From Bryobacterales bacterium (GTDB lineage Bacteria > Acidobacteriota > Terriglobia > Bryobacterales > Bryobacteraceae), in the NCBI GenBank assembly GCA_020847975.1, contig JADLBD010000223.1, forward strand, positions 1 through 43,202: a DNA stretch of 43,202 nt, given 5' to 3'. Positions 40,411 to 43,202 of the stretch are shown here, piece after piece. Within the stretch, counting starts at the first letter, position 1; each line of letters starts with the position of its first letter. The notes under the pieces were generated by a model that was given only the letters and a program-made list of their open reading frames with translations, did not search any database and was not told where the DNA came from. Made by a program: the position numbers and the translations under genes.

Positions 40411-41256
40411 ATGAATAGCATCAAGACAGTGCTCCTGTTGGGTTTATTGAGCGGCGTATTGCTGGTAGGCGGCCAGGCGATGGGCGGCCGGAACGGGCTG
40501 ATGATGGGCCTGGTGCTGGCTGTGGGAATGAATTTTTTCAGCTACTTCTTCTCGGAGAAGATGGCGCTGATGGCAAGCGGGGCGCAGCGGGTTTCGGAAC
40601 TCGAACACACCGACGTGTACGCGCGGATCGCTCCCATTACCATGCGGTTGACACAGAAAATGGGGTTGCCGATGCCGAAGCTGTGGCTGATCCCGGAGGG
40701 AGCGCCGAACGCGTTCGCCACGGGACGCAATCCCAGCCACTCCTCGGTTGCAGTGACCGTGGGTCTGCTGGAGTTGATGAACGACCGGGAACTGGAAGCG
40801 GTAATCGGGCACGAACTCGGCCACGTGTTGCACCGCGACATCCTGATCAGCTCCGTCGCAGCCACGTTAGCCGCGGCGATTACCTTCCTGGGGCGGATGG
40901 CGTTCTTCTTCGGCGGCCGGCGCGACGAGGAAGACGAGGGCGGCGGCATCGTTGGGGGACTGGTGATGATGATCGTCGCGCCGATCGCGGCTTTGCTGAT
41001 CCAGATGGCGATTTCGCGCACGCGGGAATATTCGGCCGATGGAGCCGCGGCGAAATATACGGGTGATCCCAGCGCCATGATCGCGGCGCTGCAAAAGCTC
41101 GAGATGTGGTCGAAGCGCATTCCCATGGATGTGCCTTCGGCGGCGGCGCACATGTACATCATCAAGCCGTTTAACGGCGAGACGATGATGCGCCTGTTCT
41201 CGACACACCCTTCCACCGAGCAGCGCATCGAACGGCTGCGGAACCTGGCAGCGTAA
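40411..41256 (+). CDS. htpX: Membrane protease HtpX homologue
   Basis: The 281-residue protein has two N-terminal membrane helices (5-45), the zinc motif His134-Glu135-Leu-Gly-His138 (VIGHELGHVLHRD), two further helices (about 143-168 and 178-200) and the downstream SRTREYSAD with Glu207 as the third zinc ligand. These are HtpX features: an inner-membrane M48 metalloprotease that removes damaged membrane proteins. Length is the family norm. AGAGAGACGT precedes the ATG. Its position after another zincin and before the rRNA methyltransferase suggests a small stress/maintenance operon. Confidence 0.95.
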   Translation: MNSIKTVLLLGLLSGVLLVGGQAMGGRNGLMMGLVLAVGMNFFSYFFSEKMALMASGAQRVSELEHTDVYARIAPITMRLTQKMGLPMPKLWLIPEGAPNAFATGRNPSHSSVAVTVGLLELMNDRELEAVIGHELGHVLHRDILISSVAATLAAAITFLGRMAFFFGGRRDEEDEGGGIVGGLVMMIVAPIAALLIQMAISRTREYSADGAAAKYTGDPSAMIAALQKLEMWSKRIPMDVPSAAAHMYIIKPFNGETMMRLFSTHPSTEQRIERLRNLAA

Positions 41257-41265
41257 GGGGCCTTG

Positions 41266-42429
41266 GTGCACAAGGAGGTGCGGGTGAACCGGAAGGCCGC
41301 CGGACGGGTGGCATCCGGGCATCCGTGGATCTTTTCAAGCGATGTGGTGGACCGGGGGGATGCAACCCCGGGGGATGCCGTGCGGGTAGTGGACCAGGGG
41401 GGAAGGCTGCTCGGGACGGCACACTACAGTTCCATCTCCCTCATCACCCTCCGAATGCTCTCCCGGCGCGCGCAGGCTGTGGACAATGCGTTCCTGCTCG
41501 ACCGGCTACAAGCAGCCGAAGACCACCGGAGGCTGGTGGTGCAGGGCACCGGCGCCTACCGTGTGGCATTCGGAGAGGCTGATCAACTGCCCGGACTCGT
41601 GGTGGACCGCTATGGCGACTGCCTCGTGATGCAGACCCTCGACCAGGGGATGGACCGGCAAAGTGCCGCCATCGTCGAGTGCCTTGTCGAGATGTTCGCT
41701 CCCCGCCTCATCGTTGCCCGAAACGATGTTGCCGTGCGCTCGCGCGAGGGGTTGCCGCTCGAGACACGGGTCGTCTACGGCCAGGTTCCGGAGGACATCC
41801 GCGTGATGATGAACGGGCTGCGGCTTCAGGTGGACCTCATGGGCGGACAGAAGACCGGAATCTTCCTGGACCAGAGGGAAAACTATCTCGCCGCGGCGCG
41901 CTGGGCTCGCGGCAAGGCGCTTGATTGCTTCACCTGCACGGGCGGCTTCGCTCTGCACATGGCGGCCCAATGCGAGACCGTGGAGGCTGTGGACTCTTCC
42001 GCGGCGGCGCTTCAGACCGCCAGGACGAATGCCGAAGCCAACGGAATCTCCAATGTCCATCTCCTCGAAGCAAACGCTTTTGATCTGCTAGCCGGGCACG
42101 CGGCGGCAGGACGGCGATTCCAGACCATCGTGCTTGATCCTCCGGCGTTCGCCAAGTCACGCTCCGCTGTAGACGGAGCACTGCGAGGCTACCGCGAGAT
42201 CAACCTGCGCGGCCTCAAACTGTTGGAACCGGGCGGAATCCTGGTGACGTGTTCCTGCTCCCATCACGTGGCCGAGGCCATGCTGCTGGAGGCAGTGGCC
42301 CAGGCTTCGCTCGACGCGAACCGGACCGTTCGCGTGCTGGAGCGGCGAACCCAGGCCCTCGATCATCCGATCCTGCTCACCGTGCCCGAGACGCACTACC
42401 TCAAGTGCCTGGTGCTACAGGTGGTTTGA
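41266..42429 (+). CDS. rlmI: RlmI-like 23S rRNA (cytosine-5) methyltransferase
   Basis: The 387-residue protein has an N-terminal PUA domain (KAAGRVASGHPWIFSSDV), a central EEHEE-type region and a C-terminal class I SAM-dependent methyltransferase: CFTCTGGFALHMAAQCETVE (motif I), VLDPPAFAKSRS (motif IV), VTCSCSHHV (motif VI). GIFLDQREN is the RlmI family hallmark. RlmI methylates C1962 of 23S rRNA in Escherichia coli. The start is uncertain: TTG 41263, GTG 41266 (AAGGGG five bases upstream, chosen) and GTG 41284 (AAGGAGG five bases upstream) are all in frame. The exact target base in this organism is inferred. Three bases separate its stop from the convergent next gene. Confidence 0.88.
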   Translation: MHKEVRVNRKAAGRVASGHPWIFSSDVVDRGDATPGDAVRVVDQGGRLLGTAHYSSISLITLRMLSRRAQAVDNAFLLDRLQAAEDHRRLVVQGTGAYRVAFGEADQLPGLVVDRYGDCLVMQTLDQGMDRQSAAIVECLVEMFAPRLIVARNDVAVRSREGLPLETRVVYGQVPEDIRVMMNGLRLQVDLMGGQKTGIFLDQRENYLAAARWARGKALDCFTCTGGFALHMAAQCETVEAVDSSAAALQTARTNAEANGISNVHLLEANAFDLLAGHAAAGRRFQTIVLDPPAFAKSRSAVDGALRGYREINLRGLKLLEPGGILVTCSCSHHVAEAMLLEAVAQASLDANRTVRVLERRTQALDHPILLTVPETHYLKCLVLQVV

Positions 42430-42432
42430 GCG

Positions 42433-43202
42433 CTACGGCTTCACCGCGATGTAGGTCTTTACAATCCGCCCGGAACCATCCTGATTGCAGGGGATGCTGT
42501 TGAACTGGCAGGTAATGATCACCTGCGGATCGGGTGGGGCCTTGTCGGGAACCTTGAAATCGATTCGCCACACGCCCACCATTCCCGGTGCGAGTCCAAA
42601 ATAGCTGATGCCGCCATCGGGCACAAAATCCGTGGCCACCACCAGGCGCAGAATGCCGGATCCGGCCGCCTGATCGGGAGTTGCCACGCCGTCGTCAATC
42701 GACGTGGGCGGCGGGCCGAAGCCTGTTCCAAAAATAGATAGAACCTCACTGCGCCCGACTCGGTCAATGGGCGAGTTGGCGACGCCATCCGCATTCCTCG
42801 CGATCAACTGCCCGTTCCCATCGCCGGTGACGGTGAACAAGGACGGGGAGTAGGTGGTGGTGGTGACAGTGGCTGCCGCCAGCACCTGGCCGGTGGATTT
42901 CTGCTGGAGAATGACCTCTGTATTGTTCGACGGCTGAACGGCTTGCGGAATGATGAAGTTGATCTGGAAAGGAGCAACGGACTGAATGGGCGCCGGCAAT
43001 CCATCCACCAGCACCTGTAGGTCGCCGAGGGTGGTGGGAATGGGTGGAGTACCGGGAACATCCGTATAGGCGAGAGTCGTGTTGCCGAAACTGCTGCCAT
43101 CCACCGGCTTCAGAGTGGCGTAGCCGAACGGGGAAAGCCGCCGCAACTGGTTGCCGCCATTCGACACCAGCAGGCCAGGATAGTAGAAGCTGACGCGGTT
43201 GC
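42433..43202 (-). CDS. Secreted protein with TIGR03437-like C-terminal domain, partial
   Basis: The frame runs off the right edge (first complete codon at 43198-43200), leaving 256 residues of C-terminus. Two immunoglobulin/TIG-like modules are visible: LGDLQVLVDGLPAPIQSVAP followed by FQINFIIPQAVQ, then YSPSLFTVTGDGNGQLIARN and VLSIFGTGFGPP. The order 'VxINGxPAPl..VSPxQINfxvP ... PglF ... GxgQgxaxNxDGxxNsP ... v.l.atGLGP' is that of TIGR03437, a domain described from Solibacter usitatus. It is generally the tail of exported proteins. The N-terminal domains lie outside the window. Two Cys near the end (ITCQFNSIPC) could form a disulfide. Confidence 0.8.
   Translation of the reverse strand, partial: NRVSFYYPGLLVSNGGNQLRRLSPFGYATLKPVDGSSFGNTTLAYTDVPGTPPIPTTLGDLQVLVDGLPAPIQSVAPFQINFIIPQAVQPSNNTEVILQQKSTGQVLAAATVTTTTYSPSLFTVTGDGNGQLIARNADGVANSPIDRVGRSEVLSIFGTGFGPPPTSIDDGVATPDQAAGSGILRLVVATDFVPDGGISYFGLAPGMVGVWRIDFKVPDKAPPDPQVIITCQFNSIPCNQDGSGRIVKTYIAVKP

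Overview
The window is GC-rich and reads as chromosome of an acidobacterium of the Bryobacterales / 'Candidatus Solibacter' type. The evidence is the protein families: a C-terminal fragment resembling TIGR03437 (a domain described from Solibacter), HAF-type extracellular repeats, BACON-like domains, an Oar-like TonB receptor with an N-terminal carboxypeptidase-regulatory domain, a DUF1501 tail, and many Tat- or Sec-exported amidohydrolases. The lineage is an inference from families, not from a marker gene.

Layout. 1-3020: end of a DUF1501 gene, then a translationally coupled minus-strand pair (amidohydrolase-like protein, enolase-superfamily enzyme) divergent from a Tat-tagged amidohydrolase. 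3021-3794: no intact gene, but relics of an AAA+ ATPase N-terminus and a HicA-like toxin. 3795-7609: two secreted HAF/BACON-type proteins, the second frameshifted. 7709-11370: a second amidohydrolase pair followed by a formylglycine-enzyme-like/sialidase-like fusion. 11541-12252: a DUF1902 antitoxin with a frameshifted hicA, and an ATPase relic. 12269-18668 (minus): NHL-repeat protein, Tat-exported enolase-superfamily protein, then, behind a near-consensus sigma-70 promoter, a periplasmic beta-propeller, a cytochrome c/helix-hairpin-helix protein, an M19 dipeptidase and an MFS transporter. 18704-21537: exported M19 dipeptidase and CocE-type hydrolase. 21544-23527: lactonase-like propeller divergent from tpiA.

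23528-25696 is an accessory-looking insert holding a DUF1016/YhcG-type nuclease and an 820-bp non-coding stretch packed with five 18-bp repeats and many perfect hairpins. It is followed by the minus-strand genes GNAT acetyltransferase, trmFO and xerC. 28568-31111: orphan DUF1778 antitoxin, stand-alone deaminase-fold protein, and a coupled SDR + FAH-family pair. 31130-34255: the large TonB-dependent receptor. 34898-39612: small UvrD-tail-like protein and a purQ-purL-purF operon. 39641-42429: frameshifted DUF2188 gene, zincin-type metallopeptidase, htpX and an rlmI-like 23S rRNA methyltransferase. The window ends in the C-terminus of a TIGR03437-like secreted protein.

Taken together, housekeeping blocks (tpiA, trmFO-xerC, purQLF, htpX-rlmI) alternate with a catabolic/export programme: TonB import, exported dipeptidases, enolase-superfamily epimerase-like enzymes, amidohydrolases and an MFS carrier. 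The substrate cannot be read from sequence, though peptide-like or sugar-acid-like compounds fit. Several genes carry single-base indels and several toxin-antitoxin loci keep the antitoxin while the toxin is absent or broken.
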